This document shows positions 35,313 to 46,634 of a stretch of DNA of 64,000 bases, in pieces. The stretch covers positions 248,001-312,000 of the forward strand of contig NZ_JAEMUI010000003.1 in the NCBI RefSeq assembly GCF_016461715.1, written 5' to 3'. The stretch's first letter is position 1; each line of letters begins with the position of its first letter. The DNA comes from Marinomonas spartinae (GTDB lineage Bacteria > Pseudomonadota > Gammaproteobacteria > Pseudomonadales > Marinomonadaceae). The notes below the pieces were generated by a model that worked only from the letters and a program-made list of their open reading frames with translations, did not search any database and had not been told where the DNA came from. Position numbers and translations under genes: made by a program.

Positions 35313-35654
35313 TTAACCTGGAGGCCAAGTCATTTGGCGGCCACCAAGCACATGCATATGAATATGGTAAACCGTTTGACCTCCCATTTGATTGCAATTC
35401 ATGACGACCCGATAACCGTCGTCGCTAATGCCGATTTGTTTGGCAACTTTGGCTGCAACAATGGGCAATTTACCAACAATGCTTGCATCCTCATCGGTTA
35501 AGTCATTTAGCGTACTAATGTGTCTTTTGGGTATCACTAAAAAATGACTGGGTGCTTGAGGCATGATGTCTTCAAAGGCAATGACATCATCATCCTGGTA
35601 CAAAATGGTAGCAGGGATCTCGCCATTAACTAACTTACAGAATAAACAGTCCAT
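35313..35654 (-). CDS. hinT: HIT family nucleotide hydrolase HinT
   Basis: A 113-residue purine nucleoside phosphoramidase of the histidine triad family. The triad [14 protein letters not shown] contains the catalytic H-x-H-x-H pattern near the C-terminus. The start segment [20 protein letters not shown] is typical of HinT. It lies 13 bases before coq7 in the same direction and probably shares its transcript. Confidence 0.93.
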   Translation of the reverse strand: MDCLFCKLVNGEIPATILYQDDDVIAFEDIMPQAPSHFLVIPKRHISTLNDLTDEDASIVGKLPIVAAKVAKQIGISDDGYRVVMNCNQMGGQTVYHIHMHVLGGRQMTWPPG

Positions 35655-35707
35655 ATTGTCCTCTTGTCTCTATTATTGATATTGCGTTCAGTCTAGCAAG
35701 GCACTTC

Positions 35708-37999
35708 TTAAGAACGTTTGACTCTTGACAAAGATGCGTCTCTTAAGCGCTCGCCCTTACGAATTAGGCGCGATAATTGCGTTTCAAGGTGACTGTCCAA
35801 GTTGCTGACAGGCAACAGGTCATCGAAACCGATTGTTTTAGCATATTCCCGCGACATTTTAACATTATCTGAAATCAGTAAGCATTGATCTTCCAGCTTC
35901 ATCAAGGGGCGTATTTTTTTGTGAATGATGTGAGGGATTTGTCCTTCATGATCAAACGCTAAGATAATACTGATGGTTTTGCGCTGATCTGGCTTATCTA
36001 AGTAATCCAGTAAGTCGTCAAGGTCACTAAAGTGCTCGATGGCGTTAAGATTAGAATGAAGAATTCCCAGTGCTTGATTCAGGTCATTACTGTGTTCACC
36101 AAAAACAATGATGGAGTAGGTGTCATTATCCAGCGTATTGAGGTTAGTGTGGCGTATCTGCCATGTAATAGGCAGCTCAATCGTGAGGCGGTGAAAGCCA
36201 TTCTCCTCGGAAGTCACACAAGAACCATTTAAAGAATTGACGAGAATGTGAATGTAGTTCATACCCATATCAAACAGATTGTTATTCAGTGTGAGATGAG
36301 TCGGTAACGGGAAACAGTTTATTTCCAGAATGGTGTTTCCTTCATGGCTCAGATCACGACGACTGATGTCAACTGTCAGTGTTTGATCCGTGAAGTGCTT
36401 GCATTCTTGTAAAATGGTTTCAATCAAGTGCTCTATGACTTCGGCATTATGTAGGATTTCTAAGTGGTTGGTATTGTCACTGGTAATTTCAACAATCGCG
36501 TTGTCTTGATCTAGTTGTTGAAAGTGGTTGTAAGCGTTATCAATTAATTTAGATAAAAAGAGGGGAGAGGACTCTTGTTGGGAAAAGGTGTTTTTATCTC
36601 GTGCATAGTAGATGTTATCTAATCGGACGAGTAAGTTTTTTAAGTTGTTGCTTGCTGTCTGTCCGTTGAAAATGAAGTTTTTCGAGATGTTTCGATTGGG
36701 GGTTTTTTGAACATGCTTCAATCCGTTATCGATGATATTGACTTGGCGGCGAAGGCGGCTGGATATATCAGCGATCAGTTCATATAAGTCATTTTGTGAG
36801 TGGTTCACAACACTGGCGTGGCGTTTAAGTAACGGGCTGAGTTGCGCGATCATGCCTATAAAGTAGATCATGGCTTCTAGCACAATGGCGACCGTCAGAC
36901 CCCATTCGTAAATGATAGCACTGGATATAATGCCATAAGCGGACAGAAACCAAGCGGCATAGCCAAGCAATAGGGTGATTCGAGCAATCAGATAATAGCC
37001 AGAAAACGGGGTGTCTGTGGCAAAGGCGTAAATGGCTAGTACGGTTAAAACCGAGATGGAAGTAAATGATAACAGTGATAAGTAGCTAATGCTCAGTGAA
37101 TTTGGGTAGGCGCTATAGATAGTGGCAAAAAAAAGGTTAATGCAGGTCAGAGCAATTAAACATTTATCTACTTTGGGAAAATGTGATCGTGTATCTAGGT
37201 AAAGCTTGGAGAACAAGACAATAGCGGCTGTGCCTGCAAGAGCGGTGAAATTGTAGATACGTTCTTGGATGCCAATTTTATTAGGGAAAAACTGATAAAG
37301 CTGCCCGTGAAGAGAGAGGTGAAACAGTGCAATGCAGATCAGTAATACGCTGTACGCAATGTACATGGGATGAGTGCTTTTGATATAGAAAAAGACATTG
37401 CTAATAAACAGAATGGCTAAAAAACCTAACAATATCCCAGTAAAAGAAAAGTCTTTCTGCGAGTCGACCGTGGCTTTAGATAAAGTTTTTAAATGCAATT
37501 GAACATTGATTGGCAAATGGGACGACAGTTTAAGGTAGACAGTGAAAACGGGGGGAGCATTCGTCGGCAAGGGATAAAAGTAATCGGGATGCTCAATGAG
37601 TCGATTGCTATAGGGGCGTGCTTCACCAAGCAAAGCCTGCACTTGATCACCAAACATAGTCGGTAAGTAAAGATCCAAATATTCAAGGCGAGGGGCGTTA
37701 ATATCCAAAAGCGATGGCACATTTTTGGTTGTACGAATGGCAATATTAATGCGCACCCAGACGTTTCCTTTGACTAGGCCTAGCTGCAGAAAGTCCGAGT
37801 TAATCGGTAAAAAGCGCTTAGAGTAGTTTTCTGATGCGATATCTTGGATGGATAAACGGCCACTTTCGTCGATTAAGTATTGGGCTGACCTAGCAATATT
37901 TAAGTCTTGATGGTTGTCATCAAGTAACGCAATGTCGTTAGCCGCCCATAGAGTGCTGCTAGTCAGTAATAAAAATAGTAGAATCAGTTTCGAAAACAA
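35708..37999 (-). CDS. 7TM-DISM membrane sensor with degenerate kinase-like and receiver-like C-terminus
   Basis: A 763-residue sensor. A signal peptide ends at about residue 19 (LWA-AN), a periplasmic DISMED2-type domain spans about 25-165, and seven membrane helices span about 180-395. The cytoplasmic part (400-635) has a coiled helical region and a GHKL-like fold but no recognisable phosphoacceptor His, N box or G boxes. The last 130 residues resemble a receiver domain without a clear phosphorylatable Asp. It may signal by binding partners rather than by phosphorylation. The TTG start lacks a strong ribosome binding site, but the signal peptide begins there. Confidence 0.72.
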   Translation of the reverse strand: MFSKLILLFLLLTSSTLWAANDIALLDDNHQDLNIARSAQYLIDESGRLSIQDIASENYSKRFLPINSDFLQLGLVKGNVWVRINIAIRTTKNVPSLLDINAPRLEYLDLYLPTMFGDQVQALLGEARPYSNRLIEHPDYFYPLPTNAPPVFTVYLKLSSHLPINVQLHLKTLSKATVDSQKDFSFTGILLGFLAILFISNVFFYIKSTHPMYIAYSVLLICIALFHLSLHGQLYQFFPNKIGIQERIYNFTALAGTAAIVLFSKLYLDTRSHFPKVDKCLIALTCINLFFATIYSAYPNSLSISYLSLLSFTSISVLTVLAIYAFATDTPFSGYYLIARITLLLGYAAWFLSAYGIISSAIIYEWGLTVAIVLEAMIYFIGMIAQLSPLLKRHASVVNHSQNDLYELIADISSRLRRQVNIIDNGLKHVQKTPNRNISKNFIFNGQTASNNLKNLLVRLDNIYYARDKNTFSQQESSPLFLSKLIDNAYNHFQQLDQDNAIVEITSDNTNHLEILHNAEVIEHLIETILQECKHFTDQTLTVDISRRDLSHEGNTILEINCFPLPTHLTLNNNLFDMGMNYIHILVNSLNGSCVTSEENGFHRLTIELPITWQIRHTNLNTLDNDTYSIIVFGEHSNDLNQALGILHSNLNAIEHFSDLDDLLDYLDKPDQRKTISIILAFDHEGQIPHIIHKKIRPLMKLEDQCLLISDNVKMSREYAKTIGFDDLLPVSNLDSHLETQLSRLIRKGERLRDASLSRVKRS

Positions 38000-38058
38000 A
38001 ACGCTAGCTCAGTTGTCTTAATTATAAGATCACCATTATTAACTAGATAGGGGATGAA

Positions 38059-38310
38059 ATGCTATATCCAATTTTAGAGCAATACTATGTTGTATTCGCT
38101 TTACTGCTCTTGGTCATTACCTGGTTTACCCGACAGAAAACCCCTGAAGCAAGAAGAAACTATTTATATGGTTATGCTTTGCTTAGCGTTGTTGGTTTTT
38201 TGCTCGGTTTTAAGTGGGTCTCTGGGGTGATCTTTGGACTCATTGTTCTTGAAGTAGGGCGTTATTTTAAAGGCTGGTTAGATAAAAAGGAGCAGCAGCT
38301 GAAGAAATAG
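38059..38310 (+). CDS. Small uncharacterised inner-membrane protein
   Basis: I do not recognise this 83-residue protein. It has two to three hydrophobic segments (about 7-20, 38-54 and 52-66) and a lysine-rich tail (DKKEQQLKK), which implies the C-terminus is cytoplasmic. An AGGGG lies before the ATG at a suitable distance. It is divergent from the 7TM-DISM gene and followed by the long nuo upstream region. Confidence 0.6.
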   Translation: MLYPILEQYYVVFALLLLVITWFTRQKTPEARRNYLYGYALLSVVGFLLGFKWVSGVIFGLIVLEVGRYFKGWLDKKEQQLKK

Positions 38311-38492
38311 GTTCTCGATTTAGCTAGGATAATACGTCAGACATGGCAGCACTTTAACATGATGACACGTTATATCGATCATGTAATGTTGTTGCACTAA
38401 ACGGTATTCAAAAAAGTAATAGCTTTTCTTAAGAGGCGGTCTTTTTTTTGATTCTCAGTTCGTTTTCATGTCATTGGAATTACTATTGATGT

Positions 38493-38513
38493 GCGAAATA
38501 TAAGGTATTTCGC
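38493..38513. other. Hairpin in the nuo upstream region
   Basis: GCGAAATA and TATTTCGC form a perfect 8-bp stem with the five-base loop TAAGG. No U tract follows, so it might be a protein-binding palindrome or the end of a short transcript from 38059. Confidence 0.35.
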
Positions 38514-38849
38514 TGTACTATCTTGGCTTTGCTTATGGGATGTTTAAATTCATCTACATCTTTTTTTTGCAAACTTAATTCCGACTTAAATAGTGGGTTT
38601 CTATTTAATTTACAAAATCTTTACAAATTTTATGTTTAATATTGATAAATAAAAAGGACAGAATATCCTCTATCTAGGAAAGATTGTGGTGCTTTGTTGT
38701 CTGACTGTCATGGCGCTATACGGGATCTAGAGAATGCGAGTAGGATAATACCGTCTGCTGTTGATGTTTTTTTACAACATCTGATTTTCAGCAATGTGAC
38801 GCACAAAAGTTGTTAGCCCATGGATCGGATTACTGCAATCTTTATCAAA

Positions 38850-38864
38850 TGGTAATGATTATCA
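38850..38864 (+). promoter_or_regulatory. Fur box upstream of nuoA
   Basis: TGGTAATGATTATCA matches the 7-1-7 Fur consensus TGATAATnATTATCA at 13 of 14 defined positions. It lies eight bases before the -35 of the candidate nuo promoter, where Fur could repress or, less often, activate. Confidence 0.6.
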
Positions 38865-38871
38865 TCTAATT

Positions 38872-38901
38872 TTGCAAACATTTTGTTGCGCCGCAAATAA
38901 T
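38872..38901 (+). promoter_or_regulatory. Candidate sigma-70 promoter of nuoA-N
   Basis: TTGCAA at 38872-38877 and AATAAT at 38896-38901, 18 bases apart. The match is moderate (four and five of six). It is the best candidate within 200 bases of nuoA. Confidence 0.4.
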
Positions 38902-39021
38902 GAATTGGGCAAGGCAATATTCCGTGCCTCTGTCTGAATCGAACCTCCAATAAAAGTATGGCATTGGCTTATCCCAACAGGTCAATGTTTTTGTCTAACA
39001 ATTTATTAAGTGTTGTTTTCT

Positions 39022-39462
39022 ATGTCTACACCTGTTGATGTAATCGCCCATCATTGGGCATTTGCTGTGTTTATAGTGGTCTCTATAGGCTTGGGTGCTG
39101 CCATGTTGGTAGGAGGGACTTTCTTAGGCGGTAGGGCGCAAGCTCGTGCTAAGAATACCCCTTTCGAATCAGGTATCGCATCGGTTGGTTCAGCTCGTCT
39201 TAGACTGTCTGCCAAATTTTATTTGGTGGCGATGTTTTTTGTCATTTTCGATGTTGAAGCTTTGTATTTATACGCTTGGGCTGTCTCTATACGTGAGAGT
39301 GGTTGGACGGGGTTCATCGAAGCCACTACCTTCGTCATCGTGTTGCTCGTTGGTTTGATCTATCTGATTCGAACAAAAGCGCTGGACTGGGCTCCTACCC
39401 GATCAAAAGAACTTATTAAGCAATCTGAAATCATCAAAATCGTTGACGGTTCACACAAATAA
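39022..39462 (+). CDS. nuoA: NADH-quinone oxidoreductase subunit A
   Basis: A membrane subunit of complex I, 146 residues with three transmembrane helices (about 12-34, 66-88 and 96-117). The conserved loop KNTPFESGI near 44-52 and the acidic [11 protein letters not shown] near 78-88 identify NuoA. The ATG at 39022 fits the usual MSTP-like start; a GTG four codons upstream has no better ribosome binding site. It is the first gene of the nuo operon. Confidence 0.94.
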   Translation: MSTPVDVIAHHWAFAVFIVVSIGLGAAMLVGGTFLGGRAQARAKNTPFESGIASVGSARLRLSAKFYLVAMFFVIFDVEALYLYAWAVSIRESGWTGFIEATTFVIVLLVGLIYLIRTKALDWAPTRSKELIKQSEIIKIVDGSHK

Positions 39463-39477
39463 TCACGAGGTCAAAAC

Positions 39478-40152
39478 ATGGATTATACGCTTACACGCAT
39501 TGATCTGGACGGCGAAGATGATCGCTATCCATTAGAAAGCAAAGAAATTGTCGGGGATCCGTTAGAGCAACATGTTCACCGTAGTGTTTACTTAGGCAAA
39601 CTTGAGCATGCGATGCATGATATGGTCAACTGGGGACGTAAACACTCACTTTGGCCTTATAACTTCGGCCTATCCTGTTGTTATGTTGAGATGACCACTT
39701 CCTTTACCGCAGCTCACGATGTGGCACGATTTGGTTCTGAGGTATTGCGAGCGTCACCAAGACAAGCCGACTTTATGGTGGTTGCGGGTACGTGCTTTAC
39801 CAAAATGGCCCCTGTTATTCAGCGTCTATACGATCAAATGTTAGAGCCTAAATGGGTCATCTCCATGGGGGCCTGCGCCAACTCAGGTGGCATGTACGAT
39901 ATTTACTCTGTTGTTCAAGGCGTGGACAAATTTTTACCCGTCGACGTTTATATTCCTGGTTGTCCTCCACGTCCAGAAGCCTATATTCAAGCCCTCAATC
40001 TACTGCAAGAAGCGGTGGGTAAAGAGCGCCGTCCATTGTCTTGGGTGGTTGGAGATCAGGGCGTTTATAAGGCTAATATGACGCCTGAGCGTGAACGTAA
40101 ACGCGATGACCGTATTGCCATCACCAACCTAAGAACGCCGGACGAAATTTAA
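39478..40152 (+). CDS. nuoB: NADH-quinone oxidoreductase subunit B
   Basis: Carries the terminal [4Fe-4S] cluster N2 that reduces quinone. The four ligands are visible: Cys67 and Cys68 in LSCCYVEM, one in GTCFTKMAP and one in PGCPPRPE. At 224 residues it is of normal size for gammaproteobacteria. CACGAGGT precedes the ATG. It lies 15 bases after nuoA. Confidence 0.97.
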   Translation: MDYTLTRIDLDGEDDRYPLESKEIVGDPLEQHVHRSVYLGKLEHAMHDMVNWGRKHSLWPYNFGLSCCYVEMTTSFTAAHDVARFGSEVLRASPRQADFMVVAGTCFTKMAPVIQRLYDQMLEPKWVISMGACANSGGMYDIYSVVQGVDKFLPVDVYIPGCPPRPEAYIQALNLLQEAVGKERRPLSWVVGDQGVYKANMTPERERKRDDRIAITNLRTPDEI

Positions 40153-40195
40153 TCGGGCAAGATTTGTTTTAGGCTTATCAAGATAGTGAGCAAAA

Positions 40196-41995
40196 ATGAC
40201 AAAAGCAACAAGTAAACTCGTACCTGAGTCTTGGCAGACCAGTGACCACCGCAATGATCCTGTGGTTGGTGAGCTTATCGAAAAGTTTGGTGAGTCCGTC
40301 TTTCGATTACAGCCAACGCGAACTGGAATGCCCATTGCGTGGGTCGCTCGTGAACGAATCAAAGACGTTATATTGTTTTTGAAAAACACCTCCAAACCCT
40401 ACTCAATGCTATACGACCTTCATGGGGTGGATGAGCGTCTTCGGACCCATCGAAAAGAGATACCAGAAGGGGTTGATTATACGGTTTTCTATCATTTGAT
40501 CTCGATGGAGCGTAATCATGACATTATGCTTAAGGTGGGGTTAAGTGAAAAAGATCTAGAGCTAGCCAGTATCGTTAGCTTGTTCCCTAACGCCAATTGG
40601 TATGAGCGTGAAACATGGGAAATGTTCGGTATAGTCTTTTCTGGACACCCTAATTTACGTCGCATTATGATGCCTGACACATGGGAAGGCCACCCATTAC
40701 GTAAAGATTACCCAGCTCGTGCCACAGAGTTTGATCCGTTTGAGTTAACTCGTCAAAAAGAAGCAATCGAAATGGAAGCGCTGACGTTTAACCCTGAAGA
40801 TTGGGGGATGGCGCGTAGTAAGGAAAATGAAGACTTTATGTTCCTTAACTTAGGGCCTAACCATCCTTCTGCGCACGGGGCGTTTCGTATCGTTTTGCAA
40901 CTCGATGGTGAAGACATCGTCGATTGTGTGCCTGATATCGGTTACCACCATCGTGGTGCTGAAAAGATGGGCGAGCGCCAGTCTTGGCACAGTTACATTC
41001 CTTATACCGACCGTATCGAATACTTAGGCGGTTGTGTTAATGAAATGCCTTATGTTTTGGCTGTTGAGAAATTGGCGGGAATTAAAGTACCTGAACGAGT
41101 GGAAGTGATTCGCGTCATGTTGTCCGAATTATTTCGTATCAACAGTCACTTGCTTTATATCTCAACCTTTATCCAAGACGTGGGTGCCATGACGCCAGTG
41201 TTCTTCGCGTTCACGGACCGTCAGAAGATATATGATTTAGTGGAAGCCATTACCGGTTTTCGTATGCACCCGGCTTGGTTCCGCATCGGTGGTGTGGCCC
41301 ATGATTTACCAAGAGGGTGGGAGCGACTATTAAAAGCTTTCTTAGATTGGATGCCAAAACGTCTTGAAGAATACGTGACAGCGGCGCTTAAAAACACTGT
41401 GCTTAAAGCGCGTTCTCAAGGGGTAGCAACCTACAACGCGCAAGAAGCGTTGGCTTGGGGGGTAACAGGCGCAGGTTTGCGAGCCACTGGCATAGAGTTT
41501 GATGTGCGCAAATGGCGACCTTACTCAGGCTACGAAAACTTTGATTTTGAGATCCCTGTCGGTGGCGGTGTGAGCGATTGTTATAACCGCGTTATGCTCA
41601 AAGTAGAAGAAATTCGTCAAAGTTTGAAAATTTTGACTCAGTGTTATCACAATATGCCGTCTGGTCCGTTTAAGGCGGATCATCCGTTAACCACGCCACC
41701 ACCCAAAGAGCGTGCCTTGCAGCACATAGAAACCTTGATCACACACTTTTTGCAAGTGTCTTGGGGACCTGTGATGCCAGCTAATGAATCTTTCCAAATG
41801 ATTGAAGCGACAAAAGGGATCAATAGTTACTACCTCACCAGTGATGGTAGCACTACTAGTTATCGTACCCGTGTTCGTACACCAAGCTTCCCTCATTTGC
41901 AGCAAATTCCATCGGTGATTCGTGGCAGTTTGGTATCCGATCTTATTGTGTACCTGGGCAGTATTGATTTTGTTATGTCAGATGTGGACCGTTAA
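40196..41995 (+). CDS. nuoC: NADH-quinone oxidoreductase fused subunit C/D
   Basis: A natural fusion of NuoC and NuoD (599 residues), the form usual in gammaproteobacteria. The NuoC domain spans about 1-190 ([18 protein letters not shown] near 140-157) and the NuoD domain about 210-599, with [23 protein letters not shown] and the quinone-site RVRTPSF near 570. The hydrogenase-like cysteines of the NuoD fold are absent, as in all complex I. It sits at the quinone-reducing end with NuoB. The gene follows nuoB by 43 bases. Confidence 0.96.
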   Translation: MTKATSKLVPESWQTSDHRNDPVVGELIEKFGESVFRLQPTRTGMPIAWVARERIKDVILFLKNTSKPYSMLYDLHGVDERLRTHRKEIPEGVDYTVFYHLISMERNHDIMLKVGLSEKDLELASIVSLFPNANWYERETWEMFGIVFSGHPNLRRIMMPDTWEGHPLRKDYPARATEFDPFELTRQKEAIEMEALTFNPEDWGMARSKENEDFMFLNLGPNHPSAHGAFRIVLQLDGEDIVDCVPDIGYHHRGAEKMGERQSWHSYIPYTDRIEYLGGCVNEMPYVLAVEKLAGIKVPERVEVIRVMLSELFRINSHLLYISTFIQDVGAMTPVFFAFTDRQKIYDLVEAITGFRMHPAWFRIGGVAHDLPRGWERLLKAFLDWMPKRLEEYVTAALKNTVLKARSQGVATYNAQEALAWGVTGAGLRATGIEFDVRKWRPYSGYENFDFEIPVGGGVSDCYNRVMLKVEEIRQSLKILTQCYHNMPSGPFKADHPLTTPPPKERALQHIETLITHFLQVSWGPVMPANESFQMIEATKGINSYYLTSDGSTTSYRTRVRTPSFPHLQQIPSVIRGSLVSDLIVYLGSIDFVMSDVDR

Positions 41996-41997
41996 CC

Positions 41998-42513
41998 ATG
42001 AATCAACCGATTAAAATAGTCACCGTAAGTGATGACAGTGATGATTTCGTTTTGAGTGACGCCGATGCTCAGGCCATTGAACATGAAAAACATCATTACG
42101 AAGACCCACGAGCCGCTTCCATCGAAGCTCTAAAGATTGTTCAGAAACGTCATGGTTGGGTGCCTGATGGTGCCATCAAAGCGATTTCTGACCTTCTGGG
42201 AATACCTGCCAGCGATGTTGAGGGCGTAGCGACCTTTTACAGCCAAATTTATCGCCAGCCAGTTGGGAAACATATCATTCGTTACTGCGATAGTGTGGTG
42301 TGCCATATCACTGGATTTGAAGAAATTGTCACTGAGTTAGAAAAACAACTTAAGATCAAACCGGGTCAAACGACGCCGGATGGCCGTTTTACCTTACTTC
42401 CTACCTGTTGTTTGGGAAATTGTGACAAAGGGCCAACTATGATGGTGAACGATGATACTCACGTGCGTTTGGTTCCTTCTAATCTGGCAAACATTTTGGA
42501 GCAGTATCAATGA
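41998..42513 (+). CDS. nuoE: NADH-quinone oxidoreductase subunit E
   Basis: A 171-residue thioredoxin-fold subunit with one [2Fe-2S] cluster (N1a) in the NADH dehydrogenase module. Ligands are in YCDSVVCH (C-x4-C) and [10 protein letters not shown] (C-x3-C). A helical region [20 protein letters not shown] precedes them. It starts two bases after nuoCD and overlaps nuoF by four bases. Confidence 0.96.
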   Translation: MNQPIKIVTVSDDSDDFVLSDADAQAIEHEKHHYEDPRAASIEALKIVQKRHGWVPDGAIKAISDLLGIPASDVEGVATFYSQIYRQPVGKHIIRYCDSVVCHITGFEEIVTELEKQLKIKPGQTTPDGRFTLLPTCCLGNCDKGPTMMVNDDTHVRLVPSNLANILEQYQ

Positions 42514-43841
42514 GCCTATCGATCAATAAGACGGCTGAAAGTCATCCGCTAACGTGGTGTCTTCGCGAGGATGAACAACCTGTTTGGTTAGATGAGTATC
42601 GTCGCAAAGAAGGATATGTTGGCGTTGAAAAAGCGTTAGCTATGCATCCTGATGAAGTGGTTAGCTTGGTGAAAGACGCAGGTTTACGTGGTCGCGGTGG
42701 GGCAGGTTTCCCAACGGGACTAAAGTGGAGTCTGATGCCGAAAGACGAATCAATGAATATCCGCTATATGATCTGTAACGCGGATGAAATGGAACCAGGT
42801 ACCTACAAAGATCGCTTGTTGATGGAGCAGATGCCGCATCTTTTGGTGGAAGGCATGATTATCGCTGCTCATGCTATCAAAGCTTACCGTGGTTACATTT
42901 TCTTGCGCGGAGAATACGTTGAAGCGGCGGAAAACCTTCGTAAGGCCATTGAAGAGGCTAAATTAGCTGGGTTGCTTGGTAAAGACATCTTAGGCAGTGG
43001 CAAAGATTTTGAGCTGTTTGTTCATACTGGTGCAGGGCGTTACATCTGTGGTGAAGAAACCGCATTGATTAACTCTCTTGAAGGTCGCCGTGCCAATCCT
43101 AGGTCCAAACCGCCATTTCCTGCGGTATCAGGCGCTTGGGGGAAACCGACTTGCGTCAACAACGTGGAATCCATTTGTAACGTACCAAGCATTCTTAATC
43201 GCGGCGTGGATTGGTACAAGGGGTTGACTACTAACGGCAGTAGCGATTGCGGCACCAAATTAATGGGCTTTTCGGGACGGGTGAATAATCCTGGTTTATG
43301 GGAATTGCCTATGGGTACGACAGCGCGTGAAATATTGGAAAATTACGCGGGTGGCATGCAAGAAGGCTTGGATTTAAAAACTTGGCAACCAGGTGGTGCG
43401 GGCACTGATTTCTTATTGCCGGAGCACTTGGATTTGCCAATGGATTTTGAACATATCCAAAAAGCAGGTAGTCGTCTTGGAACGGCGCTTGCTATGGCTG
43501 TGGATCATAAAATCAATATGGTCTCTTTGGTGCGCAACTTGGAAGAGTTTTTTGCTCGTGAATCCTGCGGCTGGTGTACGCCTTGTCGTGATGGTTTGCC
43601 ATGGAGTGTGAAAATTCTTAGAGCAATTGAACATGGCGAGGGGCAACCAGGCGACATTGAAACACTTGAGCAGTTATGTCGTTCATTAGCACCTGGTCAT
43701 ACCTTCTGTGCTCATGCACCGGGGGCCGTTGAGCCGTTACAAAGTGCAATAAAATATTTCCGCAAAGAATTTGAAGCGGGTATTTCAGGTCAAGCTAATA
43801 ATTTGCGTGAGATTCGCGGTATTCAACCGAATCAACAGTAA
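42510..43841 (+). CDS. nuoF: NADH-quinone oxidoreductase subunit F
   Basis: The NADH- and FMN-binding subunit where electrons enter complex I. The 443 residues contain the nucleotide loop [16 protein letters not shown] near 58-73, [15 protein letters not shown] near 88-102, and [4Fe-4S] cluster N3 ligands in [12 protein letters not shown] plus the distant HTFCAHAPG. It is coupled to nuoE through an ATGA overlap. Confidence 0.97.
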   Translation: MSLSINKTAESHPLTWCLREDEQPVWLDEYRRKEGYVGVEKALAMHPDEVVSLVKDAGLRGRGGAGFPTGLKWSLMPKDESMNIRYMICNADEMEPGTYKDRLLMEQMPHLLVEGMIIAAHAIKAYRGYIFLRGEYVEAAENLRKAIEEAKLAGLLGKDILGSGKDFELFVHTGAGRYICGEETALINSLEGRRANPRSKPPFPAVSGAWGKPTCVNNVESICNVPSILNRGVDWYKGLTTNGSSDCGTKLMGFSGRVNNPGLWELPMGTTAREILENYAGGMQEGLDLKTWQPGGAGTDFLLPEHLDLPMDFEHIQKAGSRLGTALAMAVDHKINMVSLVRNLEEFFARESCGWCTPCRDGLPWSVKILRAIEHGEGQPGDIETLEQLCRSLAPGHTFCAHAPGAVEPLQSAIKYFRKEFEAGISGQANNLREIRGIQPNQQ

Positions 43842-43910
43842 TTTATTCAGTTTTATTTTGTGTGTTTACGCCTATCGAATATCGATGGGCCTGTGGGAAG
43901 CATAAGACTT

Positions 43911-46634
43911 ATGGCAACCATTCATGTAGATGGCAAAGAATATGAAGTTGATGGAGCAGACAACCTATTACAGGCTTGTTTGTCTCTAGGACTTGATGTT
44001 CCCTATTTTTGCTGGCATCCGGCGCTGGGTAGTGTCGGCGCATGCCGCCAGTGTGCAGTGAAACAATATAAAGATGCCGATGATACACGTGGTCGTTTGG
44101 TGATGTCGTGTATGGCACCTGCGAGTGATGGCGCTTATATCTCGATTGAAGATGAAGAAGCGAAGGCATTTCGAGAAAACGTCGTGGAATGGTTGATGTC
44201 GAATCATCCCCATGACTGCCCAGTGTGTGAAGAAGGTGGTAATTGCCATCTACAAGACATGACGGTAATGACAGGCCACAATTCTCGACGTTATCGCTTT
44301 GCTAAGCGAACTCACGAAAACCAAGAGCTTGGGCCTTTTGTTTCCCATGAAATGAACCGCTGTATCGCTTGTTATCGTTGCACTCGTTATTACAAAGATT
44401 ACGCTGATGGCACAGATTTTGGGGTCTATGGGGCGAATAATAATGTGTACTTTGGTCGCCCAGAGTCGGGTACTTTAGAAAGTGAGTTCGCCGGCAATTT
44501 GGTCGAAGTGTGTCCAACGGGTGTGTTCACTGATAAGACGCATACAGAGCGTTACAACCGTAAGTGGGACATGCAATTTGCACCGAGTATCTGTCAGCAA
44601 TGTAGTGTGGGTTGTAACATCAGCCCCGGTGAACGCTACGGTGAAGTCCGTCGCATTGAGAACCGCTACAACGGTGATGTGAACCACTATTTCCTTTGTG
44701 ACCGAGGTCGCTTTGGCTATGGTTACACTAATTTAGAAACACGTCCAAAACAGCCGTTTACCTACCAAGGTGAAGAGCAAGTTACTCTTAATACTGAGCA
44801 AGCCGTTCAAAGCGCCAGTGATATTATCAAAGGCTCGACTCGGGTGATTGGTATTGGTTCGCCACGAGCCAGTTTAGAAAGTAATTTTGCCTTGCGTAAA
44901 CTGGTCGGAGCAGACAACTTCTTTACGGGTATTGAGGCTGGTGAGCAGCAGCGTCTCGAACGAATGTTGCAGGTTTTGAAAACGTCTGGTGTATATACCC
45001 CAACGCTGCGCGAAATTGAAAAATACGATGCCGTGATTATTTTGGGTGAAGACATTACGCAAACCGCTGCTCGCGTCGCTTTGTCTGTACGACAAGCGGT
45101 AAAAGGGAAAGCGCGTGAAATGGCCGCTGTGCAGAGTGTGGCTGAGTGGCAAATTGCGGCGATCCAAAATATCGGTCAGCATGCAAAGTATCCGATTTTT
45201 ACCACGCATACAGATCGTACTCGATTAGATGATGTCACAGCTTGGCATTATAGTGCCCCAGCAGCGGATCAAGCACGTTTAGGCTTCGCCATTGCTCACG
45301 CTATTGATTCAAGCGCACCAGCTGTGGCAGATCTTAATGACGAGTTACAGAAAAAAGCTGACTTTATTGCCTCTGCGCTAAAACAATCTCGTAAGCCCCT
45401 GATTATCTCTGGTAGCCAAGCTGGGGAAATAACGCTGATTGATGCGGCGGCAAATATTGCCAAAGCCCTTAAATCTCAGGGTGTTGATGAGGTTGGTTTG
45501 ACGCTGGTTGCTCGTGAAGTGAACAGCATGGGCTTAGCCATGTTGGGCGGTAAATCATTGGATGAGGCTTTGTCTGCTATATCTGACGGGGCTGACACTG
45601 CCATCGTATTGGAAAATGACTTGTACCAACGAATGTCGGCACAACGGGTAGATCAAGCTTTGGATCAATTGAAGCATCTAATTGTTGTCGATCATCAATA
45701 TTCTGCCACATCGAAAAAAGCAGAGTTGGTGTTGTCGGCGGGCAGTTTTGCAGAAGCTGACGGAACGGTTGTCAATTTGGAAGGACGTGCTCAGCGTTTC
45801 TTCCAAGTATATGACCCAAGCTATTACAAGCCGGGTACGCTTGTTTTTGCCGCATGGCGTTGGTTGTATTTGGTCAATTCTGCGAAAAACGCTCACTCTT
45901 CCGATGCTGGTACGCTTGACCAGTTGATTGCCGCTCTAGCAAGTGAAATGCCACAACTGGCAGGAATTGTTGGGGCAGCGCCAAATGCTGATTTTAGAAT
46001 TCATGGTCAGAAAATGGCTCGATCACCTCACCGTTACAGTGGTCGTACTGCCATGCGTGCCAATATTAGTGTTCATGAACCACGCCAACCGCAAGACCAA
46101 GACTCGCCATTTGCCTTCTCTATGGAAGGCAACAATAACCCGAAAGCAGATCGCAATGAAGTAGCCTTTGCTTGGGCGCCAGGTTGGAACTCTCCACAAG
46201 CTTGGAACAAATTCCAAGACGAAGTAGGCGGGCATTTGCGCAATGGTGATCCAGGTGTGCGTTTGATTGAAACCTCTAATCAAGGGGAATACTTCGCTGA
46301 GATTCCAGCGTCTTTTGTGGCGACAGAAGGTCAGTGGCAAGTTGCTGCAAATTACCGTTTGTTTGGTAGTGATGAACTATCACAACGCAGTGCGGTGATC
46401 CAAGAGCGTGCGGGACAGCAAACGGTAACCATCCATCCAGCAGACGCGAAAACATTGGGGGTGAATGAGCATGCCATGGTGAGTTTCGCTTGGGGTGGTC
46501 AACAATGGCAATTACCTTTGTCATTTAGTGATCACATCAGTGTGGGTACCATTGGCTTGCCGCTGGGTACGAATGGTTTACCCGCCAGCCTTGCCGGTCA
46601 AATGATTGATAATTTGCAGGAGGGACACGCATGA
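43911..46634 (+). CDS. nuoG: NADH-quinone oxidoreductase subunit G
   Basis: The large iron-sulfur subunit (907 residues). An N-terminal [2Fe-2S] ferredoxin domain ([18 protein letters not shown]) is followed by [27 protein letters not shown] and the VCPTGVF cysteine. The extra cluster motif CQQCSVGC plus a cysteine about 27 residues on (FLCDRGR) corresponds to N7, typical of the E. coli-type NuoG. A molybdopterin-oxidoreductase-like fold without cofactor fills the rest. The ATG at 43911 is set by GGGAAG and the immediate ferredoxin sequence; an upstream in-frame start adds 17 unrelated residues. Confidence 0.95.
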   Translation: MATIHVDGKEYEVDGADNLLQACLSLGLDVPYFCWHPALGSVGACRQCAVKQYKDADDTRGRLVMSCMAPASDGAYISIEDEEAKAFRENVVEWLMSNHPHDCPVCEEGGNCHLQDMTVMTGHNSRRYRFAKRTHENQELGPFVSHEMNRCIACYRCTRYYKDYADGTDFGVYGANNNVYFGRPESGTLESEFAGNLVEVCPTGVFTDKTHTERYNRKWDMQFAPSICQQCSVGCNISPGERYGEVRRIENRYNGDVNHYFLCDRGRFGYGYTNLETRPKQPFTYQGEEQVTLNTEQAVQSASDIIKGSTRVIGIGSPRASLESNFALRKLVGADNFFTGIEAGEQQRLERMLQVLKTSGVYTPTLREIEKYDAVIILGEDITQTAARVALSVRQAVKGKAREMAAVQSVAEWQIAAIQNIGQHAKYPIFTTHTDRTRLDDVTAWHYSAPAADQARLGFAIAHAIDSSAPAVADLNDELQKKADFIASALKQSRKPLIISGSQAGEITLIDAAANIAKALKSQGVDEVGLTLVAREVNSMGLAMLGGKSLDEALSAISDGADTAIVLENDLYQRMSAQRVDQALDQLKHLIVVDHQYSATSKKAELVLSAGSFAEADGTVVNLEGRAQRFFQVYDPSYYKPGTLVFAAWRWLYLVNSAKNAHSSDAGTLDQLIAALASEMPQLAGIVGAAPNADFRIHGQKMARSPHRYSGRTAMRANISVHEPRQPQDQDSPFAFSMEGNNNPKADRNEVAFAWAPGWNSPQAWNKFQDEVGGHLRNGDPGVRLIETSNQGEYFAEIPASFVATEGQWQVAANYRLFGSDELSQRSAVIQERAGQQTVTIHPADAKTLGVNEHAMVSFAWGGQQWQLPLSFSDHISVGTIGLPLGTNGLPASLAGQMIDNLQEGHA

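Larger units (their letters stand above)
38311..39021. promoter_or_regulatory. Long AT-rich region upstream of the nuo operon
   Basis: About 710 bases without a supported gene. It contains a hairpin at 38493-38513 (GCGAAATA / TATTTCGC), a near-consensus Fur box at 38850-38864 and a promoter candidate at 38872-38901. I looked for a tRNA cloverleaf, riboswitch core and small ORFs with ribosome binding sites and found none. An untranslated leader of about 110 bases for nuoA is implied by the promoter. Confidence 0.6.

Noticed and set aside
38311..39021. tRNA, riboswitch or hidden gene upstream of nuoA
   Set aside because: I found no cloverleaf, no known aptamer core and no reading frame with a plausible ribosome site; kept only as an unexplained region.
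39887..40081. Reading frames nested inside nuo genes and on the opposite strand
   Set aside because: They overlap strongly conserved genes in other frames and have no ribosome sites or recognisable family.
43860..43910. N-terminal extension of nuoG
   Set aside because: The 17 extra residues do not fit the ferredoxin start of NuoG; GGGAAG precedes the ATG at 43911.
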